In this document: positions 1-8,225 of the stretch, piece by piece
Position numbering within the stretch: the first letter of the stretch is position 1
Layout of the letters: every line of letters starts with the position of its first letter
Assembly (NCBI GenBank): GCA_015709695.1
Contig: CP054183.1
Coordinates: 1,538,992 to 1,602,991, forward strand
Source: Gammaproteobacteria bacterium
Lineage (GTDB): Bacteria; Pseudomonadota; Gammaproteobacteria; Steroidobacterales; GCA-2729495
DNA length: 64,000 nt
Reading direction: 5' to 3'
Made by a program: the position numbers and the translations under genes
Notes under the pieces: generated by a model
What the model saw: the letters and a program-made list of their open reading frames with translations, nothing else
What the model was told of the DNA's origin: nothing
The model's database searches: none

Positions 1-529
1 GCGAGGCGTAGAGCTGGAACCAGAGCGGGCCGGCCTCGCGGGCGATGGCGCCGACGCTGTGGTTGCTGACGGTCGAGGCGATCATCAGCTGGCCGGCGGC
101 CCGGGCAGCGCGGGCCGTGGCCAGTTCCCCGTCGGCATGGATCGACTGCTGGTTGCCCACGGGCGCGAGGATCACCGGGCAGGACAGGTCTGCGCCCAGC
201 ACGCGCACGGCGGTATCGATATGGCTGACGTCGACCAGCCGGCGCACGCGGATGGCCCAGGCATCGAAGGCGTCGCGATTGGCCTGCAGCGTCTTGCCGT
301 CGTCGGCGCCATTGACGATGTAGTGGATCACCGGCAGCGGCAATTTCTGCCGCGCGACCCGCTCGATCTGGAAAACGTCGAGTGCCTCGGCGGCGCTGGC
401 CGGCACGGCGAGTTCCGGCCGCGCCCGGGCGGTCGTCGCCAGGCCCGTGGCGGCCCAGAGCAGCGGTGACTCGAGGATGAAGCGCAGCAACGCACGTCGC
501 GACGCCAGTTGCAGGTCTTCGCAGGGCAT
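1..529 (-). CDS. FMN-dependent alpha-hydroxy-acid dehydrogenase, 5' part only (LldD/mandelate dehydrogenase-like)
   Basis: This is the N-terminal 176 codons of a minus-strand gene that runs off the window edge. The start is ATG at 527-529. After a leader of about 45 residues the protein reads like the FMN-dependent 2-hydroxy-acid oxidase family: HYIVNGADDGKTLQANRDAF, then DVSHIDTAV, then CPVILAPVGNQQSIHADGE, which is the usual N-terminal half of the FMN-binding TIM barrel. Family members oxidise L-lactate, mandelate or glycolate to 2-oxo acids. The leader contains SRRALLRF followed by a hydrophobic stretch and a TARA end, which resembles a twin-arginine signal and is unusual for this family. 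The gene is divergent from the E1 gene at 666. The catalytic half is outside the window, so the substrate is unknown. Confidence 0.85.
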   Translation of the reverse strand, partial: MPCEDLQLASRRALLRFILESPLLWAATGLATTARARPELAVPASAAEALDVFQIERVARQKLPLPVIHYIVNGADDGKTLQANRDAFDAWAIRVRRLVDVSHIDTAVRVLGADLSCPVILAPVGNQQSIHADGELATARAARAAGQLMIASTVSNHSVGAIAREAGPLWFQLYAS

Positions 530-665
530 GTCGGCCTCCCTCCCGGTCAGGCCACGATAGGCGGTAGCGACCGCGGCGGGAAGCGGCAAGTTGCCGCGAA
601 AACCAGCTATGCTGGCCTGCGGATGCAGCCCCGGCCCGGTGGCCGGGCGACAAGGAGCGAGGGGC

Positions 666-3353
666 ATGGCCACGCGGCAGAGGGACATCGTCAGCCAGGA
701 CCTGGAGCTCGGCGAGTGGCTGGAAGCCATGGAGTCGCTGCTGCAGGCCGATGGCCCCGACCGGGCCAAGCATATCTTCCGCGCGCTGCGCGATTACCTC
801 AGTGACGAGCACGTCATCGTCGAGGATGCCACGCTCAACACGCCTTACCGCAACACCATCCCGCTGGCCCGGCAGCCGGCCTATCCCGGTGATATCGCCA
901 TCGAGGAGCGCATCGAGAACATCCTGCGCTGGAACGCCATGGCGATGGTGCTGCAGGGCTACGACAGCGGCACCGGGGTCGGCGGCCACATCGGCACCTA
1001 CGCCTCGGCGGCGACCATGCTGGAGGTCGGGCTGCACCACTTCTTCCGCAACCGCGGCCCGGACTACGGCGGCGACCTGGTGACCATCCAGGCGCATGCC
1101 GCACCCGGCATCTACGCCCGCGCCTTCCTCGAGGGCCGGCTCAGCCTGGAACAGCTGCAGCACTTCCGCCGCGAGCTGCATGCCGGCGGCGGCCTCTCCT
1201 CCTACCCGCACCCGCGCAACATGCCCGGGTTCTGGCAGGCGCCCTGCGCCTCCATGGGCCTTTCGACCCCGAGCGGCATCTACCAGGCGCGATTCGCCAA
1301 GTACCTGGAGAACCGCGGGCTGAAGCCGGCCAACGGCGGCAAGGTATGGGTATTCGTCGGCGACGGCGAGGCCGACGAGCCCGAAGTCCTCGGCACCATC
1401 AACATCGCCGCGCGCGAACGCCTCGACAACCTGGTGCTGGTGGTGAACTGCAACCTGCAGCGGCTCGATGGCCCGGTGCGCGGCAACGGCAAGATCATCC
1501 AGGAGCTGGAGCGCAGCTTCCGCGGTGCCGGCTGGAACGTCATCAAGGTGATCTGGAGCGGCGAATGGGACCCGCTGTTCGCCATCGACGACGACGGCGT
1601 ACTGCAGGAACGCATGGAGCGGGCCGTGGACGGCGATTACCAGATGTACTCCGTCTCCAGCGGCCAGGAGGTGCGCGAGCACTGGGTCGAGGACAACCCG
1701 CGCCTGGCGCAGATCATGGCGGTCCTGTCCGACGAGGAGATCCGCTGCATCCGCCGCGGCGGCCACGACCAGCGCAAGATCCACGCGGCCTTCCACCACG
1801 CGGTCCAGCACAGGGACCGGCCCACCGCCATCCTCATCAAGACCATCAAGGGCTACGGCATGCAGGGCTACGAGGGCTCCAATGTCGTGCACCAGAAGAA
1901 GAACCTCGCCACCGAGGAACGCATCCACACCGCCCGCCGCCTCGGCATCCCGCTGACTGACGAGGCCGCGGCCCGCGCCGAGTTCTACCGGCCGCCGGAG
2001 AACAGCCCTGAAATGCGCTACCTTCGCGAGCGGCGCGCCGCCCTCGGCGGCCCCTGGCCGCAGCGCCTGGTGCAGTGCCCGTCACTGCAGGCCCCGGCGC
2101 TCGAGTTCTTCGAGGAACACCTGGCGGGCTCCGGTGACCGGCCGCTGTCGACCACCATGGCCTTCGTGCGCATGCTCGGCAAGCTCATCGGCCATGCCGA
2201 TCTCGGCCGCTACATCGTGCCCATCGTGCCGGACGAGGCGCGCACCTTCGGCATGGAGGCGCTGTTCCGCCGCTCGGGCATCTACTCCTCCGAGGGCCAG
2301 AAGTACCGCCCGGTGGACAGCAGCACGCTCAGCCCCTACCGCGAGGCGACGGATGGCCAGATCCTCCAGGAAGGCATCTGCGAGGCCGGCGCCATGGCCT
2401 CCTTCCTGGCAGCGGGCACCGCCTATGCCCTGCACGGCGTGCCGACCATCCCGTTCTACGTGTTCTACTCGATCTTCGGCTTCCAGCGTGTCGGCGACAT
2501 GATCTGGAGCGCCGGCGACATGCTCTGCCGCGGCTTCCTGCTGGGCGGCACCTCGGGGCGCACCACGCTGAATGGCGAGGGGCCGCAGCACCAGGACGGG
2601 CATTCGCAGGTGGTCGCCAACACCATACCCAGCATCCGCAGCTACGATCCGGCGTTCGCCGGCGAGCTCGCGATCATCGTCCGCGACGGCATCGAGCGCA
2701 TGTACGGGCGCCAGGAAGACCTCATCTACTACATCACGATCTACAACCAGAACTACGCCATGCCGCCGGTACCGGCGGCGGCGGCCGACGGCATCGTGCG
2801 CGGCATGTACTGCTTCCGCCGCTCCGGCCTCGGCGTCACCCGCGGCCGCAAGGCACAGCTGTTCGGCAGCGGTGCCATCATGACCGAGGTGCTGGAGGCG
2901 GCCGGCCTGCTGGAAGCGGCCGGCATCGCCGCGGACGTGTGGAGCGTCACCAGCTACAACGAGCTGAGCCGCGAGGCGCTGCGCGTGGAACGGGAGCAGC
3001 GGCTGGGCCACGAGGGCAAGCCCTGGGTCCAGGGCCTGCTCGAGAACGAGGAAGGCGTGTTCGTGGCGGCGAGCGATCACATGAAGGCCCTGCCGCTCTC
3101 CATTGCCCGCTGGGTCCCGGGCCCCTACACCGTGCTCGGCACCGACGGCTATGGCCTCAGCGAGTCACGGGAGGCGCTGCGACGGCACTTCGAGGTCAAC
3201 GCCGCATACATCGCCCACGCGGCAGCAGCGGCCCTCGCCGGGCGACGGGCCGTGACGCGGCGGGAGCTGAAGGAACTGGCGTCGCGCTGGGGCATCGAGC
3301 CGGACAAGCCCGATGCCTCGCTGGTCGGGCCGGCGGGCTACGGCCGGCGCTGA
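666..3353 (+). CDS. aceE: Pyruvate dehydrogenase E1 component, homodimeric AceE type
   Basis: The 895-aa protein aligns by eye along its whole length with E. coli AceE (887 aa). It shows the ThDP motif GDGEADEPE (residues 232-240) followed by NCNLQRLDGPV, then RGGHD, TIKGYGM, DEARTFGM, GGTSGRTTLNGEG and VLGTDGYGLSESR near the C terminus. The enzyme decarboxylates pyruvate or a related 2-oxo acid and passes the acyl group to a lipoyl E2. The reading frame is open from 591, but ATG 666 is chosen because AAGGAGCGAGGGG lies just before it and family similarity begins shortly after. No E2 (aceF) or E3 (lpd) gene is adjacent, so it is an orphan E1 here. Its 3' end overlaps the convergent gene at 3338 by 16 nt. 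Confidence 0.95.
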   Translation: MATRQRDIVSQDLELGEWLEAMESLLQADGPDRAKHIFRALRDYLSDEHVIVEDATLNTPYRNTIPLARQPAYPGDIAIEERIENILRWNAMAMVLQGYDSGTGVGGHIGTYASAATMLEVGLHHFFRNRGPDYGGDLVTIQAHAAPGIYARAFLEGRLSLEQLQHFRRELHAGGGLSSYPHPRNMPGFWQAPCASMGLSTPSGIYQARFAKYLENRGLKPANGGKVWVFVGDGEADEPEVLGTINIAARERLDNLVLVVNCNLQRLDGPVRGNGKIIQELERSFRGAGWNVIKVIWSGEWDPLFAIDDDGVLQERMERAVDGDYQMYSVSSGQEVREHWVEDNPRLAQIMAVLSDEEIRCIRRGGHDQRKIHAAFHHAVQHRDRPTAILIKTIKGYGMQGYEGSNVVHQKKNLATEERIHTARRLGIPLTDEAAARAEFYRPPENSPEMRYLRERRAALGGPWPQRLVQCPSLQAPALEFFEEHLAGSGDRPLSTTMAFVRMLGKLIGHADLGRYIVPIVPDEARTFGMEALFRRSGIYSSEGQKYRPVDSSTLSPYREATDGQILQEGICEAGAMASFLAAGTAYALHGVPTIPFYVFYSIFGFQRVGDMIWSAGDMLCRGFLLGGTSGRTTLNGEGPQHQDGHSQVVANTIPSIRSYDPAFAGELAIIVRDGIERMYGRQEDLIYYITIYNQNYAMPPVPAAAADGIVRGMYCFRRSGLGVTRGRKAQLFGSGAIMTEVLEAAGLLEAAGIAADVWSVTSYNELSREALRVEREQRLGHEGKPWVQGLLENEEGVFVAASDHMKALPLSIARWVPGPYTVLGTDGYGLSESREALRRHFEVNAAYIAHAAAAALAGRRAVTRRELKELASRWGIEPDKPDASLVGPAGYGRR

Positions 3354-4165
3354 CGGCACATCACCACCAGGGAGCCCAGGGCGGACAACAGCAGCCAGCC
3401 GCCCGCGGGCAGCGGCACGACGGCGGGCGCGACGCTGAAAGTGATGCTCCGGATCTTGTAGGCCTCGCACTCGTTGCCGGCCTTGATGTTGCGGTTGACG
3501 CAGGCGCGGTCGTGGTGGTTGCCGCTCAGGAACAGCACGTTGCCGGTGCCGGCCAGGTCATGCGTCAGCGGACCATAGCCCGACAGCGCGGCACTGAGTT
3601 GCTCGGCGCCCAGGCCGGCGATGGAGCCGAGGCTATCGAAACCATGCAGGGCCAGATCCGGCACGCCGCCCGGCAGGTCGCCCACACGGTAGAGGATGTC
3701 GCGGTCGTTGGGATCGCTGCCGGGACCATCCCAGGCATCGACGGTCAGGCCGAGGAAGTTCACCCGCTGGCTGAAGACCAGCACCAGCAGGTCATCGCGG
3801 CCGGCGGTATCGACTTCGTGCTCGTTGTCATCGCAGCCGGCAAAGGCGCGACCCTCGCTGCGGTTGCAGATGCCGAGCCCGTTGCCCCAGCCGTGGATCT
3901 CGGCCGTCTGGAAGGCGTAGTAGCCCGGGCTCGCCGGCAGCGCCGCCCCGGTTTCAGCCCAGGCGCTGGCGGTGACGTCGACGCCACCGGCGCTGAATGC
4001 CAGGCTGTTGCCATAGCCGCCGCTGCCGCCGGCACCGGCGAAATCGATGCTCACGGCCGCTGCCGTGGCGCTGGCGAGCAGCAATGCGGTCGCGGCGGCC
4101 AGGCGGAGGGCCCGGCAGGCGGAAAGCCGGATGGAATGCGTCGTGTCGGCAGTCGTGCTGCGCAT
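3338..4165 (-). CDS. VPLPA-CTERM exported protein of unknown function
   Basis: This 275-aa secreted protein has an N-terminal signal peptide (hydrophobic LAAATALLLASATAAA at about residues 22-37). Its C terminus is a VPLPA-CTERM sorting signal: VVPLPAGGWLLLSALGSL followed by a basic tail ending CRQRRP. Proteins with this signal are processed by an exosortase and delivered to the cell surface or extracellular polymer matrix. The middle is rich in Gly, Asn and Asp (for example HGWGNGLGIC and AWDGPGSDPNDRD) and has several cysteines; no enzymatic motif is visible. The frame is open back to 4396, but ATG 4165 puts the signal peptide at the N terminus. It ends inside the convergent aceE gene. No exosortase gene is in the window. 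Confidence 0.8.
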   Translation of the reverse strand: MRSTTADTTHSIRLSACRALRLAAATALLLASATAAAVSIDFAGAGGSGGYGNSLAFSAGGVDVTASAWAETGAALPASPGYYAFQTAEIHGWGNGLGICNRSEGRAFAGCDDNEHEVDTAGRDDLLVLVFSQRVNFLGLTVDAWDGPGSDPNDRDILYRVGDLPGGVPDLALHGFDSLGSIAGLGAEQLSAALSGYGPLTHDLAGTGNVLFLSGNHHDRACVNRNIKAGNECEAYKIRSITFSVAPAVVPLPAGGWLLLSALGSLVVMCRQRRP

Positions 4166-4468
4166 CGGTGCGAAATCCCGGGAAGACGTGGTGCGGGGCG
4201 GTCTCGGGCCGGGTGGCCAGGCCATGGCACCCGCGCTTTGCTTGTTGCGCGCAAGACTAGGGCCTTGTCCTGGGGTGAGCCACAGGAAGTTGCCATAACA
4301 CCCTGATATGCACTCAGGAATGAGACCTGGCACCCGTTTGGGGACAGGGACCGCGGCTGGTGACGGTGGGCCAGCCCGGACCGAAGCTGGACCCACAAAA
4401 TGACAGGGCCCGCCTTCGAGGCGGGCCCTGCAGGGAGAAACGCTACCCGGAGGTGGCGGCGGCCGGCG
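4166..4468. other. 303-bp intergenic region between two VPxPA-CTERM genes
   Basis: No plausible gene is seen here. The right part holds a strong hairpin terminator for the minus-strand gene ending at 4469 (listed separately at 4404-4430). The left part is the upstream region of the gene starting at 4165; it has a lower-GC patch at about 4255-4320 (around GTTGCCATAACACCCTGATA) that could carry its promoter, but no clear -35/-10 pair was found. The 13-mer shared by the next two genes is not present here. Confidence 0.6.
4404..4430 (-). terminator. Intrinsic terminator for the gene at 4469-5158
   Basis: A perfect inverted repeat has 12-bp arms (CAGGGCCCGCCT and its complement) around a 3-nt loop. 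On the minus strand it is followed by CATTTTG, giving a short U tract. It lies about 40 nt past the stop codon of the VPVPA-CTERM gene, the right place for a rho-independent terminator. Confidence 0.75.
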
Positions 4469-5158
4469 TCAGCCGATCAGCTGGCGGCGGCGGGCCATGC
4501 CGAGCAGGCCGAGGCCCGAACCCAGCAGCCAGACCGCGGCGGGTACCGGCACCACGGTCTCCGTCACCAGCGTGAACTTCTTCTGGATCCAGGCCAGCTG
4601 GCCGGCGCCCGCATTGGCGCGCAGCGTGTCCTGGATGGTGACGCGCATGTCGTTGGCCGCCTGCACGAAGTTGGCGGCGGTCAGCAGCGTGCCGCTGAGG
4701 TTGGCGATCTGCGGGCCGCCCGAATCACCGGCGATCGGCAGGCTCCAGAGGTTGCTGAGGCTGTCGGACGAGACGAGGTTGCTGCGCGCCTGCATGTAGA
4801 GGGTGGCGCGTACATCGCCGCCGTTGACGATCTCGTAGTCGAACTCCTCGTTCACCGTCAGCGAGGCGATCTCCTGCCCGCCCGGTGTCCAGACGCGGCT
4901 GAAGACGAAGTTCGCCGGGCCGGCCGTGACGAAACCGGCGCCGTTGGACAGCGCGAGGAAGCTCGCGGGGGTGAACTGCATGTCGTCGCCGACGCGGGTC
5001 GGCAGGCCGGTGAGGGCCACGGCGGCCTGCGCGTTGTCGTATTCGTAGCAGACGATCGCCGTGACCGGACAATCGGTCACCAGCGCCGCATTGGCGGATG
5101 CTGCCGTGCCGAACGCAGCGGCTGCCGTCACCACCGCAAGGAGTTGCCTGATGTTCAC
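4469..5158 (-). CDS. VPVPA-CTERM exported protein, tandem paralogue 1
   Basis: This exported protein of 229 aa has a signal peptide at the N terminus (VNIRQLLAVVTAAAAFG, then ASANA) and a C-terminal sorting signal with VVPVPAAVWLLGSGLG followed by RRRQLIG. GTG at 5158 is taken as the start because it places the signal peptide first; the frame is open to 5233. The mature part is clearly homologous to the next gene upstream (5319-6026): both share CYEYD/CYQYD plus QAAVA, a G-x-P-x-RVG-x-x-MQF-x-PA block, DYEI in the middle, and IQKKFT just before the sorting signal. The two genes are therefore a tandem duplication. The function is unknown; a surface or matrix protein anchored through an exosortase is likely. 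Confidence 0.8.
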   Translation of the reverse strand: MNIRQLLAVVTAAAAFGTAASANAALVTDCPVTAIVCYEYDNAQAAVALTGLPTRVGDDMQFTPASFLALSNGAGFVTAGPANFVFSRVWTPGGQEIASLTVNEEFDYEIVNGGDVRATLYMQARSNLVSSDSLSNLWSLPIAGDSGGPQIANLSGTLLTAANFVQAANDMRVTIQDTLRANAGAGQLAWIQKKFTLVTETVVPVPAAVWLLGSGLGLLGMARRRQLIG

Positions 5159-5185
5159 GATATGGTCCCCGCCTGCCGTGTCGTG

Positions 5186-5198
5186 TTGTGTCTTTATG
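5186..5198 (-). promoter_or_regulatory. Shared 13-mer CATAAAGACACAA, copy 1
   Basis: The minus strand reads CATAAAGACACAA, 28 nt upstream of the GTG start at 5158. The identical 13-mer lies 18 nt upstream of the paralogous gene's start at 6026. Flanking sequence is much less similar, so the element looks selectively kept. It could be a promoter/operator shared by the paralogues; it does not resemble a sigma-54 site and the regulator is unknown. Confidence 0.5.
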
Positions 5199-5312
5199 TT
5201 CTTGCCGGGTCGGTGCTGGTCAAGGCGCAGCACCGTCGGCCCTCGGGTGGAAGATATGCGTATTGTCCGGTCTTGTAAACGCCCGCCGCCTGCGCTCAGG
5301 ACTGTCCCGGGA

Positions 5313-5333
5313 CCGGCCTTAACATAAGGCCGG
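5313..5333 (-). terminator. Hairpin overlapping the stop codon of the second VPVPA gene
   Basis: A perfect inverted repeat has 9-bp arms (CCGGCCTTA and complement) around the loop ACA. The TAA stop of the gene at 5319-6026 lies inside the hairpin. There is no U tract after it on the minus strand, so it may be a weak terminator or an mRNA 3'-end stabiliser. Confidence 0.5.
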
Positions 5334-6026
5334 ATCCGCCCGCCGCGAACGCCGCCGCAGCGCGCCCAGGACAGCGATACCCGACCCCAGCAACCATGCC
5401 GCCGCCGGCACCGGCACCACCGTCGTGCCCGGCAGCCACTGCGCCTCCATGGTGAACTTCTTCTGGATCAGCGCGTACTGGCCGGGAGCCGTGGTGTTGG
5501 CCGTCAGCGTGTTGGCAATGGCGACCTTCAGATCATTGGCCAGTCCGACGAAGGCCGCTTGCGGCCAGACCGACGCCGTGGTGCCCCAGAGGTCGGGACC
5601 ACCCGAGTCGGTGGAAGCGGAGAACATCGACGAGGTGCTGGTGGTGTCGGTGCCGAGCACGTTGCTGTCGACGGTCAGGCCCAGCAGCGCGCTCACGGAT
5701 CCGTTGCCGATGATCTCGTAATCGCCGCTCTCCTCCACCGACACGCCGAGGATCTCGACGCCACTCACGGTGTAGACGCGGTCGAAGACGAAGGTCGCGG
5801 AATGCGAGTCGAGCCCGGCGCCGTCTTCGGACAGCGCATAGAAATTCGCCGGCAGGAACTGCATTTCGTTGCCGACGCGAAACGGCGTGCCGAACCACGC
5901 GACCGCTGCCTGGGTTTCGTCGTACTGGTAGCAGATGTCCGGCCCGCAGGTGGTGGTCATCGCCCCCGAAACCAGCGGGGCAAGCGACAACGCCGTCAGC
6001 AGGAAGGCACGATGGAAAAACTTCAT
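5319..6026 (-). CDS. VPVPA-CTERM exported protein, tandem paralogue 2
   Basis: This 235-aa protein begins MKFFHRAFLLTALSLAPLVS, a clear signal peptide, and ends with VVPVPAAAWLLGSGIAVLG followed by a basic tail (RRRSRR), the sorting signal of the VPLPA/PEP-CTERM class. It is a paralogue of the gene at 4469-5158, with the same cysteine spacing near the mature N terminus (CGPDICYQYD) and the same IQKKFT block before the sorting signal. The start is ATG 6026. The gene has its own terminator-like hairpin and its own copy of the upstream 13-mer, so the two paralogues may be separate, co-regulated transcription units. The function is unknown. Confidence 0.8.
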   Translation of the reverse strand: MKFFHRAFLLTALSLAPLVSGAMTTTCGPDICYQYDETQAAVAWFGTPFRVGNEMQFLPANFYALSEDGAGLDSHSATFVFDRVYTVSGVEILGVSVEESGDYEIIGNGSVSALLGLTVDSNVLGTDTTSTSSMFSASTDSGGPDLWGTTASVWPQAAFVGLANDLKVAIANTLTANTTAPGQYALIQKKFTMEAQWLPGTTVVPVPAAAWLLGSGIAVLGALRRRSRRADPALC

Positions 6027-6043
6027 ATGGATAACCGCATTTA

Positions 6044-6056
6044 TTGTGTCTTTATG
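6044..6056 (-). promoter_or_regulatory. Shared 13-mer CATAAAGACACAA, copy 2
   Basis: This is identical to the element at 5186-5198 and sits 18 nt upstream of the ATG at 6026 on the minus strand. It is in an AT-richer patch (AATAAATGCGG follows), as expected for a promoter region in this GC-rich DNA. Confidence 0.5.
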
Positions 6057-6159
6057 CGTTGGCGTCCCAGCCCGCCCGCATGCTCCCCAGCGCGGTGCTG
6101 CAGGGCCAAGTTATTCCGCTGCGTCGAAAAAAGCAACGAGTCGCGGTGCAGAACCCCCG

Positions 6160-6783
6160 TCATTGGACATAAGGTGAAGCGATCAGGATCACGTGCACGC
6201 GCAGCGGTCCGTGGGCACCCAGGCGGCTGGGCACACCGAGATCGGCGGTGCGCGATGGGCCGCGGATCAGGTGCACGGAGCGCGGCAGCCGGCGGCGCCG
6301 CAGCAGCGGCCAGAGCGCGTCCAGGCCGTCGAGCAGCTGGCCGGACTCGACGATGACGATATGCGTGGCGGCGAGGAAGGCATCGCCCGCCGCCTGCCGC
6401 GGACCGGAAGCCAGCACCACCACCCCCTCCTCCGCGAGCGCCGCCAGGCAGCCCGTCACCAGGACGCCGCCATCGCCGGCCAGCCCATCGTCGTGGCAGG
6501 CGAGCTCCCCGGACCCGCGCAGCTCGGCAGCTGCCGGCGACTCGCCGACCTGGATCCGCAACGGCAGGAACTGCCCCGCCAGGTAGGCAGCGACGGCCCC
6601 GGGCACTGCCGCAGGCGTTGCCACCACGGCGTGCGTGGCCGAGGCGGACTGCAGGCTGGCGGCGAACCGCGCGAGCCGCGTGGCCCACGCCCCGGCCACC
6701 GGCTCCGCCGACGCGGCCGATGGCCGGTCCGGTGCCGCCGTCGCCCGCGACAGCCTCGCCAGGATGTCCTCCCGGGCGCTCAC
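6160..6783 (-). CDS. lutC: Lactate utilization protein C (LUD domain)
   Basis: This 207-aa LUD-domain protein is the third gene of a lutABC operon. The N terminus SAREDILARL and the core LVTGCLAALAEEGVVVLASG and AATHIVIVESGQLLDGLDAL fit the LutC/YkgG family. The start is GTG 6783, which overlaps the TGA of lutB (GTGA), so the genes are translationally coupled. LutABC forms an iron-sulfur-dependent complex that oxidises L-lactate to pyruvate. The frame extends upstream to 7026, but that part lies inside lutB and has no family similarity. Confidence 0.9.
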   Translation of the reverse strand: MSAREDILARLSRATAAPDRPSAASAEPVAGAWATRLARFAASLQSASATHAVVATPAAVPGAVAAYLAGQFLPLRIQVGESPAAAELRGSGELACHDDGLAGDGGVLVTGCLAALAEEGVVVLASGPRQAAGDAFLAATHIVIVESGQLLDGLDALWPLLRRRRLPRSVHLIRGPSRTADLGVPSRLGAHGPLRVHVILIASPYVQ

Positions 6784-8225
6784 TCGCCCCGCTCCCGCAG
6801 CCGCCGGCGGCGCCAGCGCTCCTGGAAGGTCTCCCCGTCCGGTGCGGGCAGGTCGCGCCAGGCGAACCAGCCGCGGCCGAGGGGCCCGAGGCCCCGCAGC
6901 CGCCGCCGGGGGCCGGTGGGTACCGACAGCAGCCGCAGCAGCCGGGCCAGCAACGCCAGCGTCCAGCCGTACATCCAGGGATGCGCGGCGAGTTGCCGCC
7001 AGACCCGCAGCCCACGCCGTTCCCACGCGGAGCCGATGCGTGCCGACCGCGCCTGCGTGCGCCAGTGGCGCAGGATGTCGGGGATCGGGATCGCCACCGG
7101 GCAGACTTCCTCGCAGCGGCCGCAGAGTGTGGAAGCACCGGGCAGCCCAGCCGGGGCGGCGGTGCCGGCCAGCGCCGGTGCGAGTGCCGCGCCGATGGGA
7201 CCGGAGTACACCGAACCGTAGGCGTGCCCACCGACCGTCGTGTAGACCGGGCAGTGATTCAGGCAGGCGGAACAGCGGATGCAGCGCAGGAGCGGCTGCT
7301 GCGGGGTACCCAGCAGCGCGCTGCGCCCGTTGTCCACCAGCACCACATGGAAGGCGCGCGGCCCGGAGGCATCGCCATCCTGGCGCGGCCCCTGCACCAG
7401 CGTCGTGTAGGCGCTGAGCTGTTCGCCGATCGCCGAGCGCGCCAGCAGCCGCAGCAGCACGCCCAGGTCATCGAGCGTCGGCACGACCTTCTCGATGCCG
7501 GTCACCACGATGTGGGTGGCCGGCAGCGTCATGGCGAGGTCGGCGTTGCCCTCGTTGGTGACGATCACCGCCGAGCCGGTTTCCGCGACCAGGAAGTTGG
7601 CGCCCGTGATGCCGACATCGGCGCCGAGGAATACCGACCGCAGCTCGCTGCGCGCCTCGGCCAGCATGTCCTGTGCCTCGCGCAGCGGCCCGGCGCGCGC
7701 GCGCCGGTGGTGGTGCTCGAACGTGGCGGCCACCTCGGCCAGGCCGAGGTGCAGCGCCGGCGCCAGGATGTGGCTCGGCCGCTCGCCGCGCAGCTGGATG
7801 ATGTACTCGCCGAGATCGGTCTCCGTGACGCGCAGCCCCTGGCGTTGCAGGCTGTCGTTGAGCGCGATCTCCTCGGTCACCATCGACTTGCTCTTGATGA
7901 CATGACGGGCACCGGCTTCGGCACAGATGCCGCCGACGATCCGGCAGGCCTCCTCGGCGTCGCGCGCCCAGTGCACGCTGCCACCGGCGGCCGTGACCTG
8001 CGATTCGAAGGCAAGGAGCTGCGCGCCGAGGCTGCCGATCGCGGCATCACGGATGTCGCGTGCCCGGGCCCGCAGCTGCGGATAGTCGGGCAGCTCCGCC
8101 AGCGCCGCGGCGCGCAGCCCGGGCATGGCCGCGCGCAGGCCCGCCAGCGAGCGCTGCAGTGCCGGCCGGCGCAGGGCGGCGCCCGCCTGCGCGGCAAAAT
8201 CGTGGCTATCCACTCGTGGAATCAT
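6780..8225 (-). CDS. lutB: Lactate utilization iron-sulfur protein B
   Basis: This 481-aa protein has an N-terminal LUD domain (KSKSMVTEEIALNDSLQ, GANFLVAETGSAVIVTNEGN, THIVVTGIEKVVPTLDDL) and a C-terminal ferredoxin-like region with two [4Fe-4S] motifs, CIRCSACLNHCPVY and CGRCEEVCPVAIP. This is the LutB/YkgF architecture. ATG 8225 is chosen as the start; it overlaps the 3' end of lutA by 20 nt. It is the middle gene of lutA-lutB-lutC and probably the electron-transfer core of the lactate oxidase complex. Its product, pyruvate, is a substrate for the nearby E1. Confidence 0.93.
   Translation of the reverse strand: MIPRVDSHDFAAQAGAALRRPALQRSLAGLRAAMPGLRAAALAELPDYPQLRARARDIRDAAIGSLGAQLLAFESQVTAAGGSVHWARDAEEACRIVGGICAEAGARHVIKSKSMVTEEIALNDSLQRQGLRVTETDLGEYIIQLRGERPSHILAPALHLGLAEVAATFEHHHRRARAGPLREAQDMLAEARSELRSVFLGADVGITGANFLVAETGSAVIVTNEGNADLAMTLPATHIVVTGIEKVVPTLDDLGVLLRLLARSAIGEQLSAYTTLVQGPRQDGDASGPRAFHVVLVDNGRSALLGTPQQPLLRCIRCSACLNHCPVYTTVGGHAYGSVYSGPIGAALAPALAGTAAPAGLPGASTLCGRCEEVCPVAIPIPDILRHWRTQARSARIGSAWERRGLRVWRQLAAHPWMYGWTLALLARLLRLLSVPTGPRRRLRGLGPLGRGWFAWRDLPAPDGETFQERWRRRRLRERGE

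Noticed and set aside
603-615. Small CCAGC-TAT-GCTGG hairpin upstream of aceE, considered as a PdhR-type operator
   Set aside because: It does not fit the PdhR consensus and a 5-bp stem is likely by chance at this GC content.
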